DNA of 64,000 nucleotides, from positions 6,601,907-6,665,906 of the forward strand of contig NC_087068.1 of NCBI RefSeq assembly GCF_963678635.1, given 5' to 3'. The notes under the pieces are model-generated. The model had not been told where the DNA came from and made no database searches. It worked only from the letters and a program-made list of their open reading frames with translations. A program made the position numbers and the translations under genes. Positions 21,600-34,397 of this stretch are shown here, piece after piece. The stretch is from Symsagittifera roscoffensis. Taxonomy: Eukaryota > Xenacoelomorpha > Acoela > Convolutidae. Position 1 is the first letter of the stretch. Each line of letters starts with the position of its first letter.

Positions 21600-22935
21600 G
21601 ATTCACTACTATCTACAATCACGTAATTTGTGTATTATTAGGGGTCAAATCAAACCATAAAGTCACCCGAGGGAAGCTTATTAAATTCTCCGTCCATTCA
21701 TACTATTCAGAAGACTTAACTCTCATGCTCCGGTCCTATTACTATCAATTTCCGCTGGGACTACTTTTCTTGGGTCTACTTGAACTGGTTTCAATAGATC
21801 CTTCGACAAGTTAAACTAATCCCAATAATTACCACGTCCACTTTGAAATAACTCTACTACTCCAAGGTGGCAATGTAAAACTATATCTCTATAAGCTTCT
21901 GCTCTAGTTCCCAAAATATAAGTTTTCCTCCCAATTTTTAGGAAGGTGACCCATTCTCATATCCATACTAATTTGCCTCGAGGTTTTCTATGCAATGTTG
22001 GGATCAAAACGCCCAAAGGTCAACTGAAGGTCGTCCAGGGGTCAACCGAGGTCAAACTTCGATATTTATGTTCAGAATCCTATGTGCATCCAAACTACTA
22101 GGTTCCATCCAAATCACACTAATACTCCACTAGTTATCCCATTTCTAAGGTCCGGTATCACTTTTCCGGAAAAAAGCTATTAACAACGGAAGGAGTCGCG
22201 GGAGGGTTTTCACTCACATTGGGTTTTTTAGGGGTTCGTATCTTGTGTCAATTGCTGCAATAAAATCCTTATGCCACCGTCCATTACTTTGCGTTAATTG
22301 CCTATTTACGATCTAAGTGGTTTTTTTTTCAAGTGCTAATAGCTTCGAATCCACCAGTTTGAAAAGGTTCAAATTCTAGCACAAGATGTATCTTGCCATC
22401 ACCTATCATTCCTCCAAATTTCAGCTCCTTGCGCTCATTGGAGGTCGAGAAACGGTTTACGAAATTTAGGGGTGGATTTGTTTACTTAGGGCATAAAACT
22501 GGAAGCGGCGTCCTAGGGGTCTGGAGTTCCAAAGTAAAGCCTACCTCAACTAGGCCTACAACATACTAAAGTTTGAGCCCATTACCACCTCTAGTGTCCG
22601 AGTTCAGTTAGGGCCATTTACACTTCCGGCGACCGTTATCACTAGCCCCCAAGGGTCTGAGGGGTCCCGTTTTTTGGATTCCCAAGTCAAATCATCTCTA
22701 GTATCGCTTCTCTGAATTTCATAACATTAGCTTTCTTAGTTCCGATTTGGGGGGGGGGGGGGGGGGGTCCGCCGATTTTGTCAATTTTTTTCTGACATAG
22801 GAGGGACGATATCTTCGAAGAATGAACTATATTGAACTCAAACATTTTGCTTGCTGTACTACTTAACTTCATGGCTAATCAATCTTACGTTCAGGTTACT
22901 ATAGAATTTAATACAGTAGAATCACCAAATCTACA
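21600..22935 (-). mobile_element. Old partial LTR (copy A) of the TGTAG...CTACA family
   Basis: From about 21638 the sequence aligns, with many differences, to the right 1.3 kb of the LTRs at 34398-36971 and 40409-42976 (TTAGGGGTCAAAT onward). It ends CCAAATCTACA at 22935, the family's terminal CTACA. Similarity is weaker back to about 21600. The left 1.2 kb of the LTR is missing. A G run of about 19 lies at 22749. Confidence 0.75.
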
Positions 22936-24959
22936 TAAAATATTATTTTAAAAAATATATCTGTGATCTTGGTGAACTCAAGGCATCAATTCAATATCGT
23001 TCAGGTACTGAAAAAGTCGTCAATTTGAGAAAAAATGATGTTTTTTGGGGATAATTGAGAAATTACAGTAATTAGCCTTCAGTTTTCCATGTCACAGAAT
23101 GAGGGACTGTTATTCATCAAAGAACCTTTCTTTACAATGGTTTCTATTATCTTCCAACCCCCTGTTTAGGATCGTCAACATGATTTAAAACTATCACTCT
23201 TGAGGTAGAAATTTGCATGTCTGGTGTCCGATGAGCAGACAAGAACCCGCATTTGTATTCACAAGTTTTTAATCCTCCCCGGATGTTCAAATATCAAAAT
23301 AGAAATGCCGCAAACTTAATCCTCTTGACAAATTTTATAATCGATAATCGGACTGTGTTGATAGAACGTTTTGATTTTAAGTTTTGGTCTCTTTTCCTTC
23401 CCCCACTTGTGAATCTGTTACAGACTGGCCATTTCCACCTGGTCTAATTAGTCTTATTAATAACATTGTCTGATTATAACAAAAATTGGCATCGAGCTGA
23501 TTAGGCCATGACAAATATATTGGTTTTCATACCAGATGATCCCCTTATAATTGATTTTCATGTGAGGTTGTGTGGGTGTGTGTGTGTGGGGGGGGGGGGG
23601 GTTGGGGCAGGGAAAGGGGGAGGGAACATACTTTATTTCCGACAAACAGCCGACTTGCAGGCATCCTCGAAAAATCGTGAAATAGTTTATGCATCAAAGC
23701 CAGGGGAGAAATGGGAAAAAATTCAAAGTTATTATGCAGAAAAACTATTGAAAGTTGCTGTAGCAAAAAAAAGTTCCCAATTTTTGAGACTCAGAATATC
23801 CAAAACAAATTATTAGCTGCGCGGGTTGTTTTGGGAAGTGTAATAGAAAAAAAGGCGATAACCCTTCCTCAAAGACCCGACCCCATGTGGACTCAAAGGC
23901 TATCATCCCTTTTGTTAATAACGAATTTTCCAGTCCTCCCGTCTTTTTATTCCATGGAAGCCTATTTAACATGACTTTTTGCTTTAAAACTTAAAAAAAA
24001 AACAAAAAAAAACGAATTAACAACAACTGTGAACAAATTTTACAACTTTTCTTCCATGAAAATTTGACTTTTGAACTTCCTAAAGTAAATTTTAGGAAAT
24101 GCAGAAAAACAACGACATCCGTTACGACAATTTCCCCCTTCAGTAGTTTTTCCCCCAGCAATCACTACGTGGGGATCTAAAATTTTTCATTGCTAAGCTG
24201 CAGGGCTGTTTTGGGAAAGACAACTCCTTTTCATTTTCTCCTCATTTTTCTACTAGTGATTAGCAATCATATTTGGGTATCATATTTTTAGGCTTATAAG
24301 ACCGATTGCTAAACCATAAAGGCAGGGGTGAGATGGAGATTGAGAGGGATAAATAACAGCACGGGTTTTTTAATAGCCTCGAGGCTCAAGGAAAATGCGC
24401 CGTTAGAAATCAAAGAAAGAAATAGTCCTTCGCCTCTGACATTGCACTCAAAACAGGTGACATTGTTTGGATAGTCGAAGAGCGAAGCTCTAGATACATT
24501 GTTTTTCGCCGCTTCAAAACAACAAAAACACAGCAAGGATGGTAACAGCTCGTAACGGAAAACCAACCCGGCCGACCGTCAATCACTGGTTCATTCTCGC
24601 TTTGATTTGAGCTGAGTAGGTTTTCGCTTAATTTAAGGGCAAGAAAAATGCTAACATAAGTTGATGGGTTTTAAAGTGACTTTCTGAGTGAAATCAATCG
24701 CAAAACTCCTGCTTGGAAAATAAGTTCTTTACAAATGCCAGATTTTTGTGCCAGATTTTTTAGAAAGCTTCTGAAATGAACATAAAATCCTGTTCGATAG
24801 TTTAATTTTTACTGATATAACATGGATTATAATGAGGTTACTTTTTTATCACCAACCGAAAAAATGATCGAAACATTGGATGAGTTACAAATGTGAGCAG
24901 AGCCGACAGAAGCCAACAAACACTTCCCCTATTTCTAATTTGGCATCCCGTGCTGAGGA

Positions 24960-25150
24960 GCTTGACTCACGATTCGACCGAAACGGTCAAACGATCTCCG
25001 TTTTCGACTTTTTTCGGTTTTTTGCCGAACATTGTTCGACTTTATCGGACATTGTTCGACTTTGTTCAGTTTTACTCGATTTTGTTCGACTATAATGGAC
25101 ATCGTTCGACTTTGTTCGAATTTCTTCGAATTTATCGGTAATTTTTCGCT
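24960..25150. repeat. Short TTCGACTTT-type repeats, copy 1
   Basis: Imperfect units of 15-20 bp such as GGACATTGTTCGACTTTGTT recur. The longer counterpart is at 33545-33790. Confidence 0.7.
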
Positions 25151-25282
25151 TTTACTGGGAATTAGCTTCGCTCATGCGGCGTCAAGGAATACTCTCTAAT
25201 TGAATTTATCATATGGTATTTATTGTAGCACTTGATATAATTAATTTTTGGTGGGAACCCGGGTCGAGGTCGCGGACTTATG

Positions 25283-25639
25283 TTACGACCATTGCGACTC
25301 AAAAAATGTATCTTGAGATAATTGCGACTCAAATGGTTTATGTTGAGACCATTGCGACTCAAATTGGGTGTGTTGCGAACATTGCGACTCACAATGTATA
25401 TCTTGCGACCATTGCGACTCAAAATGTGAATCTCGCGACCATTGCGACTAAAATTGGGTATGTTGCAACCATTGTGACTCAAAATGCGTATGTTGCGACC
25501 ATTGTGACTCAAAATGTGTATCTTGCGACCATTGCGACTCAAATTGGGTACCTTGCGACCATTGCGACTCAAATTGGTTATGGTGCGACCGGTGCGACTC
25601 AAAATGTGTATCTTAAGACCTCTCCTACTCGATTTGGGT
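25283..25639. repeat. 30-bp minisatellite, about 12 units
   Basis: Each 30-bp unit starts close to TTGCGACCATTGCGACTCAA and ends ATTGGGTATG or AATGTGTATC; the two endings alternate irregularly. Because 30 is a multiple of three, several frames on both strands are open and give false repeat proteins. The array ends exactly at the LTR start (25640) after 27 bases of the last unit. Confidence 0.95.
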
Positions 25640-28600
25640 TGTAGATTTCTGCCGGGGAGTCGTCTCCTCTAAGCACGCTTTCACTCTACTTAACGACCGC
25701 AGAGTTTCTCCTCTTTATACCGTGTAATAGCGGGGGACACTAAAACACGATACTCCGAAAGGGTTATGGTGGTGGTCAGACTAAATCAGCCGATCAAAGG
25801 ATCACGCAACTTCCCCCTTAATTTAGGCTGTTTTCGGCTCTCCTCTTGCGCTTTTAGCTGTTTCAGGAATTCGTGGGCACAACAAGTAATTTCTCAATCG
25901 CAAAGGAATAAAAAGCAATTTATAGTGCCCTTAATGAGCTAACTACTATTTAGCGTTTTCTAAAATGAAGCCCGCGTTTTGTTCCGTTCAATCGCTCTGT
26001 TCAATTTTCGCTTGTCGCAATTCTAAAATCGCCAACTCGCTCACACAATTATTTTAACCCTTTACTAAACTCTGGTTGAAGCGCAACTCGCTCGCACAAA
26101 GAGTTCAACCCGATACTAAAATCGGGTTCCAATCAACTCGCTCACACTAGTAGTTCAACCCATCACTAAAATCGGTTTCCAGCGCAACTCGCTCACTAGC
26201 AATAATTGTTCTCTACTCTGACTGAGAACCAACTACTCTTAATAGTAGCCAACAACTGTTCTCTTCTCTGACGAGAATCAACTACTCTTAATGGTAGCTA
26301 ACACTATTCTGACTCTTAAAGGATCTCCGGTACCCTCCATTTTCTTATCTTTCTTTACACTTAGTTTTTGTTAAGTCATGCCATTCCCAATCAGTCCGGA
26401 CATTCGCTTAAATCACCCGTCCGCACATGTTTAAGACTATATCCCTCCCCCTGTCAACTCTGCCACGTGCCAAATTCGGTTTCTTTGGCCAAACTTTTCA
26501 CGCTTATTAGACACCCGGTATAAGGTAGGTGTCACAATTTCACCAAGCAAACAAATGTCATACAATTCTAATCAGCTAATTCTTGACCTCGGTGACTTCA
26601 GCCCTTGATTTCAACTTAACCTCCATACCAGGCTTATTTACTCCGTGACCCTCCGTAGGTCTTTATTTTAATTATCCCGTTAACGTTCCGACTTCTTAAG
26701 GGTAGGGGGAGATCCCTTTTCATGGGTAGGTAATTCATTCCAAGAATCTATAACTTCAATCTGTGCTCTATTCCAATCCCGACCTTTTAGCTATCAATGG
26801 AAAGTAATTCGTCTTTTAGGGGTTAAATTAAACCAAAACGTCACCTTCGGGAAGCCAAGTAAATTCACCGTTCATTCATACTCTTTAGGAGATTTAATTC
26901 TCACGCTACGGTCCGATTATTATCAGATTGCTCTGGGACTACTTTTCTTTAGTCTAGTTGAATTGCTATTAAAAGATCATTCGCCCAGCTAAACTGAACC
27001 CAATGTTTATCAAGTCCACTTTGAATTAACTCTACTACCCCAAGGTTCCAATGTAAAAAATATATCTTTATCAGCTTCTGCTCTACCTTCCAATGTATGA
27101 GTTTTCCTCCAAACTTTCAACAAGGTGACCCATTCTCATTTCAGGGGTTGGGCTGGGGAATAAGCCACTATCAGATGTTAATCTCGGGTTTTATCATGCA
27201 GTTTTGGGGTCAAAACGCCCAAAGGTCAATTTGAGGTCACCCAGGGGTCAACCGGGGTCAAACTTCCATGATTGGGCTCAGAATTTCATGGGGGTCCTAA
27301 GTACCAAGTTCTAGCTTTATCCCAATATTACTTCACAAATTGTCTCATTTCTAAGGTCCATTATCATTTTTTCCGCAAAAGGGCTATTGACACCGGAAGC
27401 AGTCGCCGGAGGGTTTTCACTCACAAGGGGTCTTTTTTCGGGTTTTGTATTTTTGGTCGATTGCCGCAAAAAAATCATCATGCCACTGTTCATCATTTTG
27501 CGTAAATTGCCTATTTCCGGAAAATTTCCTATTTTCGGTAAATTTCGGTGAATTGCCTATTTCCGTAAATTGCCTATTTGTGTTTTTCCAATTGCTAATA
27601 GCTTCCGATTCACTCGCAGGATTTGGTTCAAATCATAATACAAGATTTGGTTCAAATCATAATTCAAATCATAATCCTCTGACTGAGAACCAACTACTCT
27701 TAATAGTAGCCAACAACTGTTCTCTTCTCTGACGAGAATAAACTACTCTTAATGGTAGCTAACACTGTTCTGACTCTTAAAGGATCTCCGGTACCCTCCA
27801 TTTCCTTATCTTTCTTTACACTTAGTTTTTGTTAAGTCATGCCATTCCCAATCAGTCCTGACATTCGCTTAAAGCCCCCGTCCGCACATGTTTAAGACTA
27901 TATCCCTCCCCCTGTCAACTCTGCCACGTGCCAAATTCGTTTTCTTTGGCCAATTTTTTAGGCTTATTAGACACCCGGTATAAGGTAGGTGTCACAATTT
28001 GACCAAGAAAACAAATTTCATACGATTCTAATCAGCTAATTCCTGACCTCAGTGACTTCAGCCCTTGAGTTCAACTCAACCTCCAAACCAGGCTGTATTT
28101 ACTCCGTGACCCTCCGTAGGTCTTTATTTTAATTATCCTGTTAACATTCCGACTTCTTAAGGGTAAGGGGAGACCCCTTTTCATGGGTAGGTAAATCATT
28201 TCAAGAATCTATAATTTCAAACCGTACTCTATTCCAATCCCGACATTTTAGCTATCAATGGAAAGTAATTTGTCTATTAGAGGTTAAATTAAACCAAAAC
28301 GTCACCTCCGGGAAGCCAAGTAAATTCACCGTTCATTCATACTATTTAGGAGATTTAATTCTCACGCTACGGTCCTATTATTATCAGATTGCTCTGGGAC
28401 TACTTTTCTTTAGTCTAGTTGAATTGCTATTAAAGATCATTCGCCAAGCTAAACTGAACCCAATGTTTATCAAGTCCACTTTGATTTAACTCTACTACCC
28501 CAAGGTTCCAATGTAAAAGATATATCTTTATCAGCTTCTGCTCTACCTCCCAATATATGAGTTTTCCTCCAAGATTTCAACAAGGTGACCCATTTTCATT

Positions 28601-29663
28601 TCCAGGGGTTGGGCTGGGGAATACGCCACTTTCAGGTGTTAATCTCGGGTTTTATCATGCAGTTTTGGGGTCAAAACGCTCAAAGGTCAATTTGAGGTCA
28701 CCCAGGAGTCAACCGGGGTCAAACTTCCATTTTTGGGCTCAGAATTTCATGGGGGTCCTAAGTACCAAGTTCTACCCTTATCCCATTATTACTTCACATT
28801 TTGGCTCATTTCTAAGGTCCATTATCATTTTTTCCGCAAAAGGGCTATTGACACCGGAAGCAGTCGCCGGAGGGTTTTCACTCACAAGGGTTCTTTTTTC
28901 GGGTTTCGTATCTTTTGTCGATTGCCATGCAAAAAAAAATCAGCATGCCACTGTTCATCATTTTGCGTAAATTGCCTATTTCCGGAAAATTGCCCATTTT
29001 CGGTAAATTTCGGTAAATTGTCTATTTCCGTAAATTGCCTATTTGTGTTTTTCCAAATGCTAGTAGCTTCCGATTCACGCGCCGGATTTGGTTCAAATCA
29101 TAATTTAAGATGTATCTTGCCACTACCTATCATCCCTCCAAGTTTCGGCTTCCTGCATTCATTGGAGGCTGAGAAACCACTTCCGAAAGTTAGGGGTGGG
29201 TTCGTTTACTTAAGGCATAAAACCGGAAGTGGGGCTACTAGGCGTCTGGGGTTCCAAACTTAAGCTTCCTTCAACTAGGCCTACAACATACTGGATCTTG
29301 AGCCCAAAACTGCCGCTAGTTTCCGAGTTCTGATAGGTCCATTTACACTTCCGGGGACCGTTATCACTTGCCCCCCCCCCCCAAGGGTCTGAGGGGTCCC
29401 GATTTTTGTATGCCCGGGTCAAATCCTCTCTAGTATCCCTCCTCTGAATTTTTTAACATTAACTTGCTTATTTCCGATTTGGGGGGGGGAGTTCGCCGAT
29501 TTTTTCAAATTTCATTTTCTGTCATAGGAGGGACGATATATATTCTAAGATTAATCTATTTTGAACTCTACCTTTTGTTTGCTCTACTACTTAACTTAAT
29601 GACGAATCAATCTTACGCTCAGGTTACTTTAGCATGTAAGACAGTAGAATCACCACATCTAAA
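25640..29663 (-). mobile_element. LTR copy B with a 1.46-kb internal tandem duplication
   Basis: It starts TGTAGATTTC and ends CATCTAAA, matching copies C and D. Bases 26216-27676 are repeated at 27677 to about 29105, so the LTR is 4.0 kb instead of 2.57 kb. The internal sequence that follows (29664-30194) matches that next to copy C, including the purine tract, which shows this was the 3' LTR of a minus-strand element. Confidence 0.85.
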
Positions 29664-30194
29664 GTCTTCCCTTCTAGTCTATTATTCTCCCGAATAATGC
29701 TAATGACAAAATATTTTGTTTAACCGTTTTTCTACTAAGGTATATAGCCCAATCTAACACCTCAACTCGACTCATTATCTATCATCTAGCCCCTCTTATA
29801 ACGCTATTATAAATTTTTTTAACTACACCTTCGTTTTTTTTGCTTTCCATACCGCCTTGTACTACTCTCTAGGTATAGAGCCGTATAGACCTAGTACATT
29901 CACCATCGTATACGTGTTGCGCCGCAGCGAACCGCGGGCTTCAGTTTCCGTAGACTCTTACATAATCAATTGATCTATAATAGAACCAAAAGTTGCTTTC
30001 TCAGAAGCAACTAAGAGTCTAGGAAAATAACCTAAGGCATCAAGAACTGTCTCCACCCTTTTTCAACTTCCAGAAATCCTTATATTATCCTAATGACACT
30101 TGTTCACTATCATGGTGGAGACATTTCTAATCCAGAAGATGAGACAGGAAAAACAGTTTTCAGGTTTTACTCACTGAACTGCGGCTTCTTATTA
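29664..30194 (-). mobile_element. Truncated internal sequence next to LTR copy B
   Basis: It matches 36972-37491, starting GTCTTCCCTTCT (polypurine tract on the minus strand) and stopping at CGGCTTCTTATTA. The rest of that element has been lost. Confidence 0.8.
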
Positions 30195-31503
30195 GCCACC
30201 GATTTTCAATTCACACAAAAGGGTTTGCACGTTAAATGTGTTTGATACTAAGGATGTGGATGTATATAACCATTTTGAGACGATGAGCGCGCTGAAATGT
30301 TTTTTGAATTGTATCTGAAAAATTTTTACCAAAAAAAATTGTCAAAATGTTTATGAGGGAGGGGGTTCAAAAAGACAACCCGGAGGTAATGGTTTGTTTC
30401 TGGTGTAGAGATGAGGGTTGGCGGAGAAACGAAATTAAAGGGCAAACAGTGGGGATGTACCGGAGCAAAAGGGCAAACGTTGGATGAAGGGATGATGGAA
30501 TCGCTTCGCATGTTTAGAAGTCTTAGGTTTAGAAATCGAGTAGGCTGCAAATGTTGTAAGCTTCTGAATTACTCATCAGATAAACGCAGAAATTTTGCCT
30601 GACGCAAAACAAAATTAAAATAGAAAAAAAAATCATTTTAAACTGATTTCATATGGATTATAATTAACTATGATTTCGAAAAACAAAAACAATGAACTTT
30701 GATTTTTTTGTATTCCATTTTGTGTCTGAGAGCAACATGGGAATCAGTTACAATAAAACATTTCCGACCACAAAAAAACTGATCGTATTTCAGGGCAAAG
30801 CCCCGAATGTTCCGACTTCCCCTTAATCCATATCGAATAGACTTTTGGGAACAGAAAGTATTGAAAACTATAATTTTTGGGCATAATCAAAGATCAAGTG
30901 TGAAGATTTGAGCCGTACGAAATTAATACGACCAATAAGCTAGCCTCAATTCAATTTCGAACAATTTTATTGTGCGGGTAATTCGCCACGCATAAAAAAT
31001 TAGCGTTTCGTTTTCAGGATTTTGGATAAAATCTTCAAAGTGCGCATATCCTATTCCAGCGCATGGCTAAATTGGCTATTTTCAAACTTCCAAAACTTTG
31101 AGAAAAAACGATCCAAGATGAATTATCTTTTTAAATTTGATTTCAAGGAGTCCATATCTGAAATGGGCATAAACAATTTTTGTTAAAAACTTTTATTTCA
31201 ATCGCCGAAAATTGACTGAATAAAAAATCCACACCAATCATACATATTCCGTTTTCTTCGAAAGTCGGAAAAAAACAGTAAGTTAGCTAAAGAGGGTTGT
31301 ATTTAAAATTCGAATTTTGCTGCATTTTGACTGGTCGAAAATTCGATTAACTTAATGCACTTAACAATTGCCCTCCCCTTTTCTTGAAGGGGTAGGGGTA
31401 ATTGTTAAGTAGCTTCAACTGTTCTTAACACACAGCTCAATATCTTGCAAGTTGAATAACATAGCATGTAAAATATGAATTTTAAAAAAAGTCTGTGAAA
31501 TTA
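30195..31503. other. Non-coding stretch with a hairpin repeat
   Basis: AT-rich, with no supported gene. At 31306-31412 it carries a small inverted-repeat element shared with 46616-46724. Confidence 0.5.
31306..31412. repeat. Small hairpin repeat, copy 1
   Basis: Arms ACTTAACAATTGCCCTCCCC (31359-31378) and GGGGTAGGGGTAATTGTTAA (31389-31408) flank TTTTCTTGAA. The upstream bases ATTTTGCTGCATT are shared with the copy at 46616-46724. Confidence 0.7.
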
Positions 31504-33544
31504 GTGAACTCAAGGCATCAATTCAATATCGTTCAGGTGTTAAGAACTCTGAATGAAATCATATTTTCTGGGGATAATTGAGAAATTACAATGATTAGCC
31601 TTCAGTTTTCCATGCCACGGGATGAGGGAAGGTTATTTATCAAAGAGCCTTTTTACTGTGGCTTTTATTAATTTCCAACCCCTGTTTAGTATCGTCAACA
31701 TGATTGGTAACCATCACCCTTGAGAGAGAAAACTGCATGTCTGGTGTCCGATGGGCAGTAGACAAGAACCCGCATCTGTATTCACAAAATACTTCAAAAG
31801 AGTAACCATTAATCTCTAATGTCAAGCATAGAGTTTTAAGTCTTTAATCCTCCCCGGATGTTCAAATATCAAAATAAAAATGCCGCAAACTTAATCCTCT
31901 TGACAAATTTTATAATCGATAATCGGACTGTGTTGATAGAACGTTTTGATTTTAAGTTTTGGTCTCTTTTCCTTCCCCCACTTGTGAATCTGTTACAGAC
32001 TGGCCATTTCCACCTGGTCTAATTAGTCTTATTAATAACATTGTCTGATTATAACAAAAATTGGCATCGAGCTGATTAGGCCATGACAAATATATTGGTT
32101 TTCATACCAGATGATCCCCTTATAATTGATTTTCATGTGAGGTTGTGTGGGTGTGTGTGTGTGGGGGGGGGGGGGGGTTGGGGCAGGGAAAGGGGGAGGG
32201 AACATACTTTATTTCCGACAAACAGCCGACTTGCAGGCATCCTCGAAAAATCGTGAAATAGTTTATGCATCAAAGCCAGGGGAGAAATGGGAAAAAATTC
32301 AAAGTTATTATGCAGAAAAACTATTGAAAGTTGCTGTAGCAAAAAAAAGTTCCCAATTTTTGAGACTCAGAATATCCAAAACAAATTATTAGCTGCGCGG
32401 GTTGTTTTGGGAAGTGTAATAGAAAAAAAGGCGATAACCCTTCCTCAAAGACCCGACCCCATGTGGACTCAAAGGCTATCATCCCTTTTGTTAATAACGA
32501 ATTTTCCAGTCCTCCCGTCTTTTTATTCCATGGAAGCCTATTTAACATGACTTTTTGCTTTAAAACTTAAAAAAAAAACGAATCAACAACAACTGTGAAC
32601 AAATTTTACAACTTTTCTTCCATGCAAATTTGACTTATGAACTTCTAAAAGTAAATCTTAGGTGGGTTGTTAAATGGAAAAAAAATACTGTTTTACGACA
32701 TCCATTACGACAATTTCCCCCTTCAGTAATTTTTTCCCCCAGCAATCACTATGTGGGGATCTAAAATTTTTCGTTGCTAAGCTGCAGGGCTGTTTTGGGA
32801 AAGACAACTTCTTTTCATTTTCTCCTCATTTTTCTACTAGTGATTAGCAATCATATTTGGGTATCATAATTTTAGGCTTATAAGACCGATTGCTAAATCA
32901 TAAAAGCAGGGGTGAGATGGAGATTGAGAGGGATAAATAGCAGCACGGGTTTTGTGATAGCCTCGTGGCTCAATGAAAATGCGCCGTTAGAAACAAAAGA
33001 AAGAAATAGTCCTTCGCCTCTGACATTGCTCTCAAAACAGGTGACATTGGTTGGATAGTCGAAGAGCGAAGCTCTAGATACATTGTTTTTCGCCGCTTCA
33101 AAACAATAAAAACACAGCAAGGACGGTAACAGCTCGTAACGGAAAACTAACCCGGCCGACCGTCAATCACTGGTTCATTCTCGCTTTGATTTGAGCCGAG
33201 TAGGTTTTTGCTTAATTTAAGAGCAAGAAAATTGCTAAAATAAGTTGATGGGTTTTAAAGTGACTTTTTGAGTGAAATCAATCGCACAACTCCTGCTTGG
33301 AAAATAAGTTCTTTACAAATGCCAGTTTTTTGTGCCAGATTTTTCAGAAAGCTTCTGAAATGGACATAAAATCATGTTCGATAGTTCAGTTTTTACTGAT
33401 ATAACACGGATTATAATGATGTTACTTTTTTTTATCACCAACCGAAAAATTGATCGAAACCATTGGATGAGTTACAAATGTGAGCAGAGCCGACAGAAGC
33501 CAACAAAAACTTCCCCTATTTCTATTTGCCGCCCCGTGCTGAGG

Positions 33545-33790
33545 AGCTCGACTCACGATTCGACCGAAACGATCGAACGATGTCCGTTTTTGACTTTTTC
33601 AGTCGAACGAGGTCCGTTGTCGACTTTTTTCGATTTTACCGGACATTGTTCGACTTTACCGGACATTGTTCGACTTTGTTCGGTTTTACTCGACTTTGTT
33701 CGACTTTACCGGACATTGTTCGACTTTGTTCGGTTTTACTCGACTTTGTTCGATCGACTTTGTTCGAATTTATCGGTAATTTTTCGCATT
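33545..33790. repeat. Short TTCGACTTT-type repeats, copy 2
   Basis: Repeated blocks such as ACCGGACATTGTTCGACTTT and GTTCGGTTTTACTCGACTTT; the array is longer than at 24960-25150. Confidence 0.75.
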
Positions 33791-33920
33791 TACTGGGAAT
33801 TAGCTTTGGTCATGCGGCGTCAAGGGTTACTCTCTAATTGAATTTATCATATGATATTTATTGTAGCACTTGATAAAATTAATTTTTGGTGGGGACCCGG
33901 GTCGTGGTCGCGGACTTATG

Positions 33921-34397
33921 TTGCGACCATTGCGACTCAAAATGTGTATCTTGCGACCATTGCGACTCAAATTGGGTGTGTTGCGAACATTGCGACTCAA
34001 AATGTGTATCTTGCGACCATTGCGACACAAAATGTGTATCTTGCGACCATTGCGACTCAAATTGGGTATGTTGCGGCCATGGTGACTCAAAATGCGTATG
34101 TTGCGACCATTGTGACTCAAAATGTGTATCTTGCGACCATTGCGACTCAAATTGGGTACCTTGCGACAATTGCGACTCAAATTGGGTATGGTGCAACTAT
34201 TGCGACTCAAAATGCGTATGTTGCGACCATTGTGACTCAAAATGTGTATCTTGCAAGCATTGCGACTCAAATTGGGTACCTTGCGACCATTGCGACTCAA
34301 ATTGGGTATAGTGATACCATTGCGACTCAAAATGCGTATGCTGCGACCATTGCGACTCAAAATGTGTATCTTGCGACATTTGCTACTCGAATTGGGT
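33921..34397. repeat. 30-bp minisatellite, about 16 units
   Basis: Same unit as 25283-25639, with four more units, very regular 30-base spacing and the same truncated last unit before TGTAG of the LTR. The minisatellite continues beyond the element at 42977. Confidence 0.95.

Larger units (their letters stand above)
22972..25639. repeat. Segmental duplication, copy 1 (left flank of an LTR insertion)
   Basis: It is collinear and highly similar to 31504-34397, from GTGAACTCAAGGCATCAATT up to the LTR start. It includes a GT/G-rich stretch (about 23570-23620), short TTCGAC-type repeats (24960-25150) and a 30-bp minisatellite (25283-25639). Open frames within it are short and look like chance frames. 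Confidence 0.9.
31504..34397. repeat. Segmental duplication, copy 2
   Basis: It is collinear with 22972-25639 and ends at the same LTR boundary. It differs by indels, a longer TTCGAC repeat, a longer minisatellite and extra sequence near 31540-31850. No gene is supported inside. Confidence 0.9.

Noticed and set aside
23508..23974. Overlapping frames of 73-102 codons in the duplicated block
   Set aside because: Kept in both copies only because the DNA is duplicated. They run through a GT/G low-complexity tract and show no domain.
25213..25644. Long repeat-protein frames with NATIATQ-like and SRNGRKIHIL-like periods on both strands
   Set aside because: They come from the 30-bp minisatellite, whose unit is a multiple of three, so several frames are open at once. 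There is no flanking coding sequence.
25283..34397. Regularly spaced 30-bp repeats that might suggest a CRISPR array
   Set aside because: Units are contiguous with no unique spacers, there are no cas genes, and the setting is an animal genome.
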